Assembly (NCBI GenBank): GCA_016215115.1
Contig: JACRLN010000045.1
Span: 1-64,000, forward strand
DNA length: 64,000 nt
Source: Nitrospirota bacterium
GTDB lineage: Bacteria; Nitrospirota; Thermodesulfovibrionia; UBA6902
Direction: 5' to 3'
The notes under the pieces were generated by a model, which worked only from the letters and a program-made list of their open reading frames with translations, did not search any database and had not been told where the DNA came from. A program made the position numbers and the translations under genes. Of the stretch, positions 16,943 through 25,552 are shown piece after piece. The stretch's first letter is position 1. Each line of letters opens with the position of its first letter.

Positions 16943-18046
16943 ATGAAATGGTCATGGAAATTAGGCGAGATTGCCGGCATCGGCGTATATATGCATGCGA
17001 CGTTTCTCATCCTCATCGGATGGGTAGTCGTAAGCCATTGGATGGCGGGTCACAGCATGGCTTATGTCATGGGGGGCGTGAGTTTCATCCTGGCCCTGTT
17101 CGGCTGCGTGGTGCTGCATGAGCTGGGGCATGCGCTTACGGCAAGAAGATATGGGATCAAGACGCGCGACATCATACTCCTGCCCATCGGCGGTATGGCG
17201 AGGCTGGAACGTATGCCTGAGGATCCGAAACAGGAGCTTTTAGTGGCGCTTACGGGCCCTGCGGTAAGTGTGGCTGTTGCCGCAGTCCTATTTTTCATCC
17301 TTCAGATCACAGGCAGATGGATCCCCCTAAGCGCCTTGAGCGTGGCAAGTGGTCCTTTTATCCAGCGGCTCATGATAGTCAACCTCTTTCTCGCGGCTTT
17401 CAATATCATTCCTGCCTTCCCGATGGACGGAGGTCGCGCTTTACGCGCATTTCTTGCATTATGGATGGATTATACGAGGGCGACACAGATCGCGGCGCTC
17501 CTCGGTCAGGGCATGGCATTTATCTTCGGCTTCATCGGTTTTTTCACAAATCCGTTCCTGCTCTTTATAGCCTTCTTTGTATGGATCGGCGCGGTACAGG
17601 AAGCGGGCATGGTCGAGATGCGGTCCGCATTGGGAGGAATCCCGGTAAGCCGCGCCATGATCACGGAGTTTCACATCCTTTCTCCCGATGCCCCTTTATC
17701 CAGAGCGATTGAATTTATCCTGCAGGGAACGCAACAGGACTTTCCTGTTTTAGAGAGCGGTCAGGCCGTAGGGGTGCTTTTGCGAAAAGATCTGCTTGTC
17801 TCATTGGCCAAAGGGGGACAGGAGATGTCTGTCGGCGAGGTGATGAGGCGCGATTTTCAGATCGTTGAAGCCGCAGAGATGCTGGAGACTGCGGTGGCGA
17901 AGCTTCAGACCTCTCAGAGCCAGATATTGCTTGTAATGCAAAAAGGACAATTGGCCGGACTTTTAACGATGGACAACCTCGGAGAGTTTATTGCAATACA
18001 GAGCGCATTGAGTAAAGCGAAAGCGGGAGAAAAAGGAAGACGATGA
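16943..18046 (+). CDS. Site-2 protease family M50 metalloprotease with CBS domains
   Basis: 367 aa. HELGH at 59-63 is the zinc motif within a membrane helix, and NIIPAFPMDGGRAL near 154-167 supplies the third ligand Asp; both are diagnostic of M50 intramembrane proteases of the SpoIVFB-like type. Two CBS domains follow (about 230-350), which in this subfamily bind nucleotides. Probably cleaves a membrane-bound regulator or transporter. The gene is GC-richer than its neighbours. GAGGGG precedes the ATG. Confidence 0.92.
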   Translation: MKWSWKLGEIAGIGVYMHATFLILIGWVVVSHWMAGHSMAYVMGGVSFILALFGCVVLHELGHALTARRYGIKTRDIILLPIGGMARLERMPEDPKQELLVALTGPAVSVAVAAVLFFILQITGRWIPLSALSVASGPFIQRLMIVNLFLAAFNIIPAFPMDGGRALRAFLALWMDYTRATQIAALLGQGMAFIFGFIGFFTNPFLLFIAFFVWIGAVQEAGMVEMRSALGGIPVSRAMITEFHILSPDAPLSRAIEFILQGTQQDFPVLESGQAVGVLLRKDLLVSLAKGGQEMSVGEVMRRDFQIVEAAEMLETAVAKLQTSQSQILLVMQKGQLAGLLTMDNLGEFIAIQSALSKAKAGEKGRR

Positions 18047-18164
18047 CGGGTGACAGTATGAGAATGTATGTATAAGAGATCGGTAAGATATTTTTCGAGT
18101 TTCAGCTTATTCATAATGTCTTCAATATCCCGTGAGAGAATAAAAGTAAAAGGAGGATGATGTT

Positions 18165-18353
18165 ATGGAATGGGTTAGAGAAAACTGGGTCTTCATTATG
18201 TTCTTTGTCATCTTTATATCCATGCACCTTTTCGGCGGTGGCTGCTGCGGGCCAGGCGGCCATAAGGGACACGAAGGGCATGGAGAAAAGGAAGAAGATG
18301 AGCATAAAGGGCATTCGGGCAAAGAGGGGAAAGGAGGTCAAGGATGCCATTAA
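18165..18353 (+). CDS. Small Cys/His-rich membrane protein
   Basis: 62 aa: a membrane span (about 9-22, WVFIMFFVIFISMHLF), then GGGCCGPGG and a His-rich tail (HKGHEGHGEKEEDEHKGH) ending GCH. It looks like a membrane-tethered metal-binding protein, a type often placed beside copper/cation exporters. Overlaps the next gene by 10 bp. Good GGAGG upstream. Confidence 0.7.
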   Translation: MEWVRENWVFIMFFVIFISMHLFGGGCCGPGGHKGHEGHGEKEEDEHKGHSGKEGKGGQGCH

Positions 18354-18610
18354 ACATAAGGGTTGTAAGCTGGTCATTGGGGATTTTTTTAGCAGTCTCA
18401 TTTATCCTGTGCGTTCTTTACGGATTTGTTGTCCCTCAGAAACTGCACGGCATGTCTGTGTTTCTTGAGGCGGTGCTTCCCGCTTTTAAATGGATAACTT
18501 TTGGGAGGTTCATTCTCGGTCTTGCGGAAAGCTTCCTTTACGGGGTGTATATCGGAGTTGTCTTCGTACCTATATATAATTTCTTTTACAGAAGGTGGGG
18601 TGTATCGTAG
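18344..18610 (+). CDS. DUF5676 family membrane protein
   Basis: 88 aa with two hydrophobic segments (about 8-28 and 60-80), VSWSLGIFLAVSFILCVLYG near the start and ESFLYGVYIGVVFVPIYNFF near the end, matching DUF5676. The start at 18344 lies within the last codons of the Cys/His-rich gene, so the two are translationally coupled. Function unknown; recurrent in heavy-metal loci. Confidence 0.78.
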   Translation: MPLNIRVVSWSLGIFLAVSFILCVLYGFVVPQKLHGMSVFLEAVLPAFKWITFGRFILGLAESFLYGVYIGVVFVPIYNFFYRRWGVS

Positions 18611-18616
18611 GAAAAT

Positions 18617-18731
18617 GTAGGGGCAATTCATGAATCGCCCCTACTGGATTCCGGGTTAAGCCCGGAATGACAAGAATCCCTCTTTGCCAAAGAGGGGAAC
18701 ACACCCCTAATAATCCCTCTTGATAGAGGGG
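18617..18731. repeat. Cluster of four palindromic repeats
   Basis: Successive hairpins fill the gap: GTAGGGGC...GCCCCTAC (18617-18644), TTCCGGG/CCCGGAA (18649-18667), CCCTCTTTG/CCAAAGAGGGG (18678-18697) and CCCTCT/AGAGGGG (18715-18731). Each resembles a different dispersed palindrome family. They lie between two genes of the metal locus. Confidence 0.85.
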
Positions 18732-18748
18732 AATAAAAGGAGGACAAT

Positions 18749-19387
18749 ATGCATGGTGAAGATATTTCCTTTGCATACGGCTTCTGGAGTCTTGTAGTCG
18801 TCAATGTCGCTCTTTTCGTCTTCTTTATCCTGAGCTTTCTTACTCCGGTTAAAAAAAGAGAATGGAGATCCTTGAGCGTAACGATTGCATTCTTTGTTGC
18901 GCTTTTTACGGAGATGTACGGTTTCCCTCTTACAATCTATATCCTAACAGGCATTCTCGGCACTAAATATCCAGCGCTCAATCCCTTCTCTCATGCAAGC
19001 GGTCATCTCTGGCTCACGTTCTTCGGCGGCGGGGCGGCAATGATGAATGTTATTCATATCATCAGCAACGGACTGGTGATTATCGGGTTTGCGATAATGT
19101 GGAAGGGCTGGAAACTTATTCACGGGGCAAAGGGCGAATTGGTAACCGGAGGTCCTTATACATATGTGAGGCATCCGCAGTATTCAGGTCTTTTTATCAT
19201 AATGATCGGCATGCTGATTCAATGGCCTACTATCATAACGGCGCTGATGTTCCCTGTCCTCATTTTTGTGTATTATCGCTTGTCAAAGAGGGAAGAAAGT
19301 GAGATGATTAAGATATTCGGGGATGAATATAAACGTTTTATGGAAAAGACGCCGATGTTTATACCAAAACTTGGAGATAAAGCTTAA
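18749..19387 (+). CDS. Isoprenylcysteine carboxylmethyltransferase (ICMT)-family membrane methyltransferase
   Basis: 212 aa, membrane protein with about five hydrophobic segments. The C-terminal PEMT/ICMT signature is clear: GPYTYVRHPQYSGLFIIMIG (about 135-154), then VYYRLSKREESEMIKIFGDE and YKRFMEKTPMFIP. Such bacterial proteins methylate unknown small or lipid substrates with SAM. Two truncated 3' copies lie at 12789 and 13484. AAAGGAGGACAAT precedes the ATG. Confidence 0.88.
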   Translation: MHGEDISFAYGFWSLVVVNVALFVFFILSFLTPVKKREWRSLSVTIAFFVALFTEMYGFPLTIYILTGILGTKYPALNPFSHASGHLWLTFFGGGAAMMNVIHIISNGLVIIGFAIMWKGWKLIHGAKGELVTGGPYTYVRHPQYSGLFIIMIGMLIQWPTIITALMFPVLIFVYYRLSKREESEMIKIFGDEYKRFMEKTPMFIPKLGDKA

Positions 19388-19397
19388 TGGAGGATAT

Positions 19398-19619
19398 ATG
19401 CATTGGGATTATGGATGGGGAATGGGATTTGGATGGCTGTTTATGATTATTTTTTGGGTACTGGTTGTTTTAGGTGTTGTTTATCTCCTTAAGTTAGTTG
19501 CAGGAGGTGCAAGGAGAGAGGAAAATAGAGACACTGCCCTTGATATTCTTAAACAAAGATATGCAAAGGGAGAAATAACCAAAGAAGAATTCGAGGAGAA
19601 GAAAAAGGATTTGCTCTGA
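19398..19619 (+). CDS. SHOCT-domain small membrane protein
   Basis: 73 aa from ATG 19398 (GGAGG upstream). Starts MHWDYGWGMGFGW, one membrane span (about 12-34), then a cytoplasmic SHOCT motif ALDILKQRYAKGEITKEEFE. SHOCT is an oligomerisation segment; this short type is common in metal and stress loci. Confidence 0.85.
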   Translation: MHWDYGWGMGFGWLFMIIFWVLVVLGVVYLLKLVAGGARREENRDTALDILKQRYAKGEITKEEFEEKKKDLL

Positions 19620-19663
19620 ATGTGCTTAAGTGATTGGCTCAAGGGAAGAAGGGAGGTGAGAAA

Positions 19664-19810
19664 ATGGCACAGGACCCTGTTTGCAAAATGAATGTAGATG
19701 AAAGCAAGGCTGCCGCAACGAGCTTTTACAAGGGAAAGACATATTATTTTTGCGCAAAGGGCTGCAAGGAAAAATTTGACAAAGAGCCGGAAAAGTATGT
19801 AAAAAAGTAG
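19664..19810 (+). CDS. Single YHS-domain protein (48 aa)
   Basis: Begins MAQDPVCKMNVDESKAAATS and continues YKGKTYYFCAKGCKEKF, ending KYVKK. It is a stand-alone YHS domain with the Cys of DPVCKM and the FCAKGC pair that bind metal. Nearly the same domain appears twice at the N-terminus of the copper ATPase at 20321. It may be a soluble copper carrier. GGGAGGTGAG ribosome-binding site. Confidence 0.88.
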   Translation: MAQDPVCKMNVDESKAAATSFYKGKTYYFCAKGCKEKFDKEPEKYVKK

Positions 19811-19884
19811 CGAGTAATGAGTGATGGGTAATAGGTAAAGAGAAAGCAGAACTCATCACGCATTACGGATTACATTAACGATAA
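19811..19884. repeat. Inverted pair of heptamer repeats
   Basis: GAGTAAT/GAGTGAT/GGGTAAT units are followed by the opposite-strand set ACTCATC/ACGCATT/ACGGATT, so the segment can fold back on itself. Same 7-bp periodicity as at 14214, 20511, 55637 and 63934. Confidence 0.7.
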
Positions 19885-19898
19885 ACAGGAGGTTTAAA

Positions 19899-20321
19899 AT
19901 GAAACGCATTTTTTTGATAACAGTTCTGATTTTAGGAGTGGCTGCTTACGGCTTTGCCCAGATGGGTGGAGGCGGCGGCATGATGGGCGGACAGAAGCAT
20001 GAGCCGGGCATGATGGAACAGAAAGGTCAGATGATGGAGCAGCACAAAGGCATGATGAGTCATGACGAGATGATGAACAACATGAAAGATATGATGGGTC
20101 AGATGTCCGGTATGATGGAAAAAATGTCGGGCATGATGAAAGATATGTCCAAAGATAATATGAAGGCGATGTCCGGCATGATGAAGGATATGTGCTCCGA
20201 GATGAAAAATATGTCCGACATGATGGATAAGGACATGGCCTCAGAAAAAGATATGACGAAGATGCATGATGGGATGATGGAAATGCAGAATAAGATGTCG
20301 GATATGGAAATGAAGAAATAA
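19899..20321 (+). CDS. Secreted Met-rich protein, copy 2
   Basis: 140 aa. Signal peptide (about 1-20, ...AAYGFAQ), a short GGGGGMMGG segment, then [20 protein letters not shown] and repeated M-x-x-MM pairs to the end. Clear paralog of the protein at 7491. Its stop codon overlaps the ATG of the copper ATPase (TAATG), so it is made together with the exporter. That linkage is the best argument for a periplasmic copper-binding role. Confidence 0.75.
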   Translation: MKRIFLITVLILGVAAYGFAQMGGGGGMMGGQKHEPGMMEQKGQMMEQHKGMMSHDEMMNNMKDMMGQMSGMMEKMSGMMKDMSKDNMKAMSGMMKDMCSEMKNMSDMMDKDMASEKDMTKMHDGMMEMQNKMSDMEMKK

Positions 20322-22702
20322 TGCAGAAATCAATGAAGCTGAACATCGGCGGACTTCCGAAAACAGGGCAGGTCGTCGATCCCGTCTGTAAGATGACTAT
20401 AGACAAAAAGGACGCAGCCGCAACTTCCGAATACAAGGGTGCGACTTACTATTTCTGCGCGGTCTCGTGCAAAGAGAATTTCGATAAAGATCCGGAATCT
20501 TTTTTAGAAGTCAGAAGTCAGAAGTCAGAAGCCAGAAGTGAAGAAAAGAAAGAAAACATGGCAAAGGATCCGGTATGCGGGATGGTCATTCCGAAGGACC
20601 GTTCCATAAAGAGGGAGGTCGGGGGCAGGACGTATTATTTCTGCGCTGAAAGCTGTGTAAAGACCTTTGAGGAGCCGGAGGCGGAACTTAAGGCAATGAA
20701 GAGAAGGGTTACAATTGCCCTCACAGGCGTGGTGGCCCTTGCGATCTTCAGGGCCGCGGTATTTTTAGGACTTGCGGCAGGCGCAACGGTCCTCACATGG
20801 GTGCCGATACCCTGGCTTCCATGGTTCACATGGGGTGTATGGCTTTTTATTATTACAACTCCGATTATGATTTTCGGGGGCAAGGGATTTTTTGTCGGAG
20901 CATGGCACGCTGTCAAAGACCGTGTGGCAAATATGGACTTGCTGATAGCTCTCGGCACTTCCACTGCTTACATTTACAGTGCTTTTGTCGTCTTCTTTCC
21001 AAAGGTTTTACCTGTTGAGGAAAAAAACGTTTATTTTGAAGTCTCAGCTATAATTATTGCTTTTGTGCTTCTCGGAAAATACATGGAGGAAATTATCAAG
21101 AAGCGAAGCTCCGCCGCCATCCGCAAACTTCTTGACCTCAAACCGCAAACAGCAAAAGTCTTAAGAAAGGGGTCAAGGGGTCAGGGGTTCGAGGGTTCAA
21201 GTGTTGAAGAAGAAGTAGAGATACCAGCCGAGTCCATTATGGTGGAAGAAATAGTTATCGTGAGACCGGGTGAAAAGATCCCCACCGACGGCATTGTAAT
21301 GGAAGGGCATTCATCCGTTGATGAGAAGATGATAACAGGAGAAAGCGTTCCTGTTGAAAAAAAGGCCGGTGACGAAGTGATCGGCGGGACAATAAACAAA
21401 GTAGGCTCATTCAAGTTCAAAACAACAAGGGTCGGAGCCGACACTACATTAAACCAGATTATAAAGATGGTGGAAGATGCGCAGGCATCTTCCTCGCAAA
21501 TTCAAAGACTCGCTGATAAGGTGGCGTCCTATTTTGTCCCTGCCGTTATCGGCGTTGCATTTCTGTCCGCCGCCGGATGGGTCATTGCAGGAAATTCCAC
21601 AAACGCCCTTTTATCTTTTGTAGCAGTGCTTATAATTGCTTGCCCCTGTGCCCTCGGAATTGCCACTCCTGCGGCCTTGATGGTCGGAGTCGGCAAAGGC
21701 GCGGAACTGGGGATATTGATAAGAGGGGCTGAATACCTCGAAAGGGCGGAAAAGCTGAATGCCGTTGTATTCGACAAGACAGGCACTCTCACAAAAGGAG
21801 AGCCGGAGGTGACGGAGATAGTAGCGGTCAGCGGTCAGCAGTCGGCAGTCAGCGAAAAAGACATTTTGCAGCTTGCTGCAATTGCTGAGAAAGGGTCTGA
21901 ACATCCGTTGGCAGAGGCAATTATAAAAAGGGCGAAAATGGCAGGATTGACTATCCCGGATGCGGAAAGATTTGAAGCCGTCCCAGGGCATGGCATCAGG
22001 GCAACGGCTCAGAACAAAGAAATTCTTGTGGGCAACAGAAAGCTGATGAGAGATAACGGTATTTCTATAGAAGATGGGGAGATGCTTATTTCAGGACTTG
22101 AGGAAAAGGGTAATACCGTCATGATCGTTGCATCGGAGGGAAAACTCGCGGGGTTCATTGCGGTTGCAGATACACTTAAAGAGTATGCGGGAGAAGTGAT
22201 TAAGGGACTAAGGGATGAAGGGGTAGAGGTTGTTATGCTGACCGGAGACAATGAACGCACTGCAAAGGCCATCGGCTCAAGGGTGGGGATTGAAAGGATA
22301 ATATCAAATGTCCTTCCTGGGGATAAAGCTAAAGTGGTTAAAGAACTTCAGTCGCAGGGGAAAGTTGTTGCAATGGTGGGAGACGGCATAAATGATTCAC
22401 CTGCCCTTGCACAGGCGGACATCGGTATAGCCATAGGGAGCGGTTCCGATGTGGCAAAAGAGACCGGAGGGATTATCCTCGTGAGGGACGATTTAAGAGA
22501 TGTCATAAAAGGTATTAGGCTCAGCAGGGCAACAATGCGCAAGATAAAACAGAATCTCTTTTGGGCATTTATTTATAACAGCATCGGTATTCCTATTGCT
22601 GCCCTTGGGTTTCTAAACCCGATAGTTGCGGCAGCAGCCATGGCATTGAGTTCATTATCGGTTGTTAGCAACTCTGCTCTACTGAAAACAGTAAAGATCT
22701 AA
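20321..22702 (+). CDS. copA: Copper-translocating P1B-type ATPase with two YHS domains
   Basis: 793 aa. Two N-terminal YHS domains (about 22-63 and 83-125: DPVCKM...YYFCAVSC and DPVCGM...YYFCAESC) replace the usual HMA domains. Membrane segments follow, TGES in the actuator, CPC at 441-443, DKTGT at 485-489 with the phosphorylated Asp485, an HP-type locus (GSEHPLAEA), and [10 protein letters not shown] near 688. It exports Cu(I) (possibly Ag) across the inner membrane. Three short low-complexity inserts ([12 protein letters not shown] at about 67-78, [11 protein letters not shown] at about 285-295, [10 protein letters not shown] at about 506-515) are encoded by tandem DNA repeats. Confidence 0.93.
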   Translation: MQKSMKLNIGGLPKTGQVVDPVCKMTIDKKDAAATSEYKGATYYFCAVSCKENFDKDPESFLEVRSQKSEARSEEKKENMAKDPVCGMVIPKDRSIKREVGGRTYYFCAESCVKTFEEPEAELKAMKRRVTIALTGVVALAIFRAAVFLGLAAGATVLTWVPIPWLPWFTWGVWLFIITTPIMIFGGKGFFVGAWHAVKDRVANMDLLIALGTSTAYIYSAFVVFFPKVLPVEEKNVYFEVSAIIIAFVLLGKYMEEIIKKRSSAAIRKLLDLKPQTAKVLRKGSRGQGFEGSSVEEEVEIPAESIMVEEIVIVRPGEKIPTDGIVMEGHSSVDEKMITGESVPVEKKAGDEVIGGTINKVGSFKFKTTRVGADTTLNQIIKMVEDAQASSSQIQRLADKVASYFVPAVIGVAFLSAAGWVIAGNSTNALLSFVAVLIIACPCALGIATPAALMVGVGKGAELGILIRGAEYLERAEKLNAVVFDKTGTLTKGEPEVTEIVAVSGQQSAVSEKDILQLAAIAEKGSEHPLAEAIIKRAKMAGLTIPDAERFEAVPGHGIRATAQNKEILVGNRKLMRDNGISIEDGEMLISGLEEKGNTVMIVASEGKLAGFIAVADTLKEYAGEVIKGLRDEGVEVVMLTGDNERTAKAIGSRVGIERIISNVLPGDKAKVVKELQSQGKVVAMVGDGINDSPALAQADIGIAIGSGSDVAKETGGIILVRDDLRDVIKGIRLSRATMRKIKQNLFWAFIYNSIGIPIAALGFLNPIVAAAAMALSSLSVVSNSALLKTVKI
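20511..20544. repeat. In-frame heptamer repeat inside copA
   Basis: Units AGAAGTC x3, AGAAGCC, AGAAGTG encode the linker [10 protein letters not shown] between the two YHS domains. The same repeat, in opposite orientation, lies inside the radical-SAM gene at 55637. Confidence 0.8.
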
Positions 22703-22825
22703 CTACCGAATCTTACAATTGTGCGATGGACATGAAGGAAACCAGAGAATTTGGCTGACAAGCAAGGTGTAGTTTCAAAAGCTTTCATGATCTTTTTTAA
22801 AATACCTTAAACTGCAGAGCAAGAT

Positions 22826-23860
22826 TTGTCGAAGCCCAGAAAATACTATATAGTTTTTATTTCAGTAATAACGGCAGTTATTACCTACCTGTATTATTCA
22901 ACCTTGCCGGGGATCCATGAACTGCATGATATTTACAGAGAATTCTACTATATGCCGGTTTTTCTCTCGGCCCTATTGTTCGGACTGAAAGGTGCGGTTC
23001 TGGCGTTGCTGCTTGTCCTGGCCATGTATCTGCCTGACATATACCTGAACTGGACAGGAAACTTTGCATCTGAAGCAGACACCTTTCTTCACCTTGCGCT
23101 TCAGGGTCTTTTCGGATTGTTTGCGGGCTTCCTTATTGACAGGGATAAGCAGCGCAGGAAACAACTGGAAAAAGAGCGGTACCTCGCCGGACTCGGACAG
23201 GTTGCAACCACCATTGTGCATGATTTAAAAAACCCTCTTATTACAATTATGGGATTTGCAAGACGCATTCAGGATGGGAAGGGCGAGACGGAAGCCGCCG
23301 TAAAGGCGATAATGGATTCCGCCGGAAACATGCAGAAAATAGTCTATGATGTACTTGATTTTGCAAGGCCGATGCATCTGGAGTTAAAGGAGGAAGATAT
23401 CAGAAATGTCATCAGGAAGGCATGTGATTCCTGCAGGACAAAGACAGAGAGATGGGGGATAAACATTTCAGTCGACCTGTCGGACGAGCCTCTGAACATG
23501 ATGATAGATAGTTTTAATCTTGAAAGGGCTATTGTCAATATTATAAATAACGCAATCGAGGCCTCTTCGAAGGGACAGGATATTACCATCAGCACAACGG
23601 CTGAAAAAAATCATATGACCGTAAGAATCAGGGATAATGGGGCGGGAATGGACAGGGAAACACTGGATAATATCTTCATACCCTTTTACACAAAAAAGAG
23701 CTGGGGAACCGGCCTCGGGATGTGCATATCGAAAAAAATTATTGAGGGACACCAGGGCGATATCGGCATAGTAAGCAATCCGAACCAGGGGACCGAGGTT
23801 TCGATAAGGTTGCCGTACAAGGTAACAGTAAATAAGCCGGGAAAAAGCTCAGCTTCTTGA
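22826..23860 (+). CDS. Membrane sensor histidine kinase
   Basis: 344 aa, TTG start. Membrane segments in the first 110 residues (FISVITAVITYLYY, MPVFLSALLFGLKG, LLLVLAMYLPDIY, LQGLFGLFAGFLI), no separate sensor domain, then HisKA with the phospho-acceptor His132 in IVHDLKNPLITIMG and HATPase_c (INNAIEAS N-box, DNGAGMD, GTGLGMCISKKI). Placed right behind copA, so it may sense envelope or metal stress. Its end overlaps the remnant of another P-type ATPase, so the natural 3' end may have been altered. Confidence 0.9.
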   Translation: MSKPRKYYIVFISVITAVITYLYYSTLPGIHELHDIYREFYYMPVFLSALLFGLKGAVLALLLVLAMYLPDIYLNWTGNFASEADTFLHLALQGLFGLFAGFLIDRDKQRRKQLEKERYLAGLGQVATTIVHDLKNPLITIMGFARRIQDGKGETEAAVKAIMDSAGNMQKIVYDVLDFARPMHLELKEEDIRNVIRKACDSCRTKTERWGINISVDLSDEPLNMMIDSFNLERAIVNIINNAIEASSKGQDITISTTAEKNHMTVRIRDNGAGMDRETLDNIFIPFYTKKSWGTGLGMCISKKIIEGHQGDIGIVSNPNQGTEVSIRLPYKVTVNKPGKSSAS

Positions 23861-23949
23861 ATCCCATGCTTGCCGCATTTGCAATGGGCCTGTCGTCGGT
23901 TACTGTTGTGACAAATGCATTGAGGCTGAGAAGGTTCAGGGTTGCATAA
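23851..23949 (+). pseudogene. 3' remnant of a second copper P-type ATPase
   Basis: In the frame offset from the kinase stop, the sequence reads SFLNPMLAAFAMGLSSVTVV then TNALRLRRFRVA-stop, the classic C-terminal helix and tail of CopA-type ATPases. It differs from the copA copy just upstream (which ends [11 protein letters not shown]), so it comes from another paralog whose front part has been lost. Confidence 0.85.
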
Positions 23950-23955
23950 TTTTAT

Positions 23956-23986
23956 TTGACATTAAATATTCCGGACAGGCTATTAT
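23956..23986 (+). promoter_or_regulatory. Possible sigma70 promoter for yajQ-like gene
   Basis: TTGACA (23956-23961) and TATTAT (23981-23986), spacing 19, which is longer than ideal. It lies 37-67 bp before the next start codon. Confidence 0.35.
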
Positions 23987-24022
23987 TAGAGCACTAAAAA
24001 AGTTTTAAAGGAGGAATATGTT

Positions 24023-24520
24023 ATGGCGGATGAACATTCATTCGATGTTGTTAGCAAAGTAGATTTGCAGGAGGTATCGAATGCCGTTCAGCAGGCTTTG
24101 AAGGAAATGGGACAGCGGTTTGACTTCAGGGGAAGCAAGAGCAATATAGAGCTTGATAAGGTGAAGAATGAGATCCTTCTCACATCTGACGATGAATACA
24201 AACTCAAAAGCGTTATTGATATGCTGCAGAGCAAACTCATTAAAAGGCAGGTGCCTCTGAAGGCGTTGAGCTATGGAAAAGTTGAGCCGGCAGCGTCAAG
24301 CACTGTAAGACAGATTGTAACCCTTCAACAGGGCATTCCAACCGAGAAAGCTAAAGAGATCGTAAAAATCATCAAGGATACAAAACTCAAGGTCCAGTCA
24401 GAAATCCAGAAGGACCAGTTGCGTGTCAGGGCCAAGAAGATTGATGACCTCCAGGCAGTCATGAAGATCCTGCGGGAGAAAGATTTGGGAGTTCATATTG
24501 ATTTTGTGAATTACAGATAA
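24023..24520 (+). CDS. YajQ family nucleotide-binding protein
   Basis: 165 aa, typical length for the YajQ/DUF520 family. Begins HSFDVVSKVDLQEVSNAVQQ; contains RFDFRGSKSNIEL and the C-terminal RVRAKKIDDLQAVM...DFVNYR, all family hallmarks. Members bind tRNA/GTP or cyclic di-GMP in studied species. AAAGGAGGAATATGTT precedes the ATG. Confidence 0.95.
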   Translation: MADEHSFDVVSKVDLQEVSNAVQQALKEMGQRFDFRGSKSNIELDKVKNEILLTSDDEYKLKSVIDMLQSKLIKRQVPLKALSYGKVEPAASSTVRQIVTLQQGIPTEKAKEIVKIIKDTKLKVQSEIQKDQLRVRAKKIDDLQAVMKILREKDLGVHIDFVNYR

Positions 24521-24544
24521 AATAGCTGACAGCTATTCCTCATT

Positions 24545-25330
24545 TCATGAGATGGCATCCCACACGGGCTTTTCGATAAATCGGGAAAGTGTCCGGGCAT
24601 CTTCACGAAGTTTACTTTCATTGCCGTGATCAACGACATTGATGCGCTTGCCATCCTTCAGAACGAGATTTAACTCATAGCTGCGATAGGAATTATCGTC
24701 ACTGCGACAATTCTCAGAAACAAGCTGAAGCGCATATATTTCCTCAAGCCTGGCAAAATACTTCATCGCATTATTGTCAAAGGCCTTATCCGGGTTTTTT
24801 CTGCCCTTCCAGAAGGACGCCTTTTTCTTGTCAAAAACAATGGGCGCCGTGAAATAGTAAAACAAGCCGCCGCCTATGGCGGTAAAGATAATCCCGAACA
24901 ACAGCGGGGCAACGGTATCAAGGCTGATTGAGAACGTCCCGTGAGAAAATTGAAAAAAAGAATAACCAAGTACGATTCCTATTCCCGTAAGGAGAAAAAT
25001 CATGGGAAAAACTTTGGCTCCTCCTGACGCCCGAAACTCAATCCTGTAAGGACTGACCTTTGTTATTTTGTGCGTCGTAAAGCTTGATCCGCCTCCTTTT
25101 GCCGGCGACCAATCGGTTTGCTCGGCGACGGGGTCTTCAAACCTGGACGGATCAATGTCCTGCGTGTATATCTTTTGGACAAGCTTTTTGGCAAGCTCAT
25201 CGCGCTTTGTCGGGTCGACATCCTTGAGGGCTTTGTCGAGTACAGTTTTTGTTTGCCTGACTGCTTTAATAACAATAAGCACAATAGATCCGATTATTAA
25301 GGCAAGAGTTATATTGAACCAATTAAACAT
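24545..25330 (-). CDS. Hypothetical membrane protein
   Basis: 261 aa from MFNWFNITLALIIG (AAAGGAGG 9 nt upstream). Spans at about 5-25, 112-132 and 144-164 and a cytoplasmic C-terminal part (KKASFWKGRKNPDKAF...LNLVLKDGKRINVVDHGNES) resembling DUF3592-like and Gram-negative membrane proteins with a PH-like tail. Function unknown. Antisense to both neighbours. Confidence 0.65.
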   Translation of the reverse strand: MFNWFNITLALIIGSIVLIVIKAVRQTKTVLDKALKDVDPTKRDELAKKLVQKIYTQDIDPSRFEDPVAEQTDWSPAKGGGSSFTTHKITKVSPYRIEFRASGGAKVFPMIFLLTGIGIVLGYSFFQFSHGTFSISLDTVAPLLFGIIFTAIGGGLFYYFTAPIVFDKKKASFWKGRKNPDKAFDNNAMKYFARLEEIYALQLVSENCRSDDNSYRSYELNLVLKDGKRINVVDHGNESKLREDARTLSRFIEKPVWDAIS

Positions 25331-25457
25331 ACATGCGTCCTCCTTTATGATGCATATCGGCAAAACCAATGCGAATCTTAAAGTGTAACAGCGTTCTCTG
25401 GCACTGTTGCTCTGTGGCACTTTATTCCGCAGGAAGTTGTAAAAACCAAAATCATCT

Positions 25458-25490
25458 GTTATAAAAGAAAATCAGTTATAAAAGAAAATC
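25458..25490. repeat. 16-bp tandem direct repeat upstream of promoter
   Basis: GTTATAAAAGAAAATC occurs at 25458-25473 and 25475-25490, ending immediately before a -35 box. Its placement suggests an operator for the following regulator. Confidence 0.55.
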
Positions 25491-25519
25491 TTGGCAAAAG
25501 AAATGGTAAGAGATAAAAT
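25491..25519 (+). promoter_or_regulatory. Sigma70-like promoter for BRO-N gene
   Basis: TTGGCA (25491-25496), 17-nt spacer, TAAAAT (25514-25519). A gene with an AGGAGG site starts at 25553. Confidence 0.5.
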
Positions 25520-25552
25520 AGCTTATTAATTTATCCAAGTAGGAGGGGACAG

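Noticed and set aside
19894-20436. Minus-strand frame of 180 codons across the second Met-rich gene
   Set aside because: It is a mirror of the repeat composition, with no start signal, and the plus-strand protein has a signal peptide and overlaps copA.
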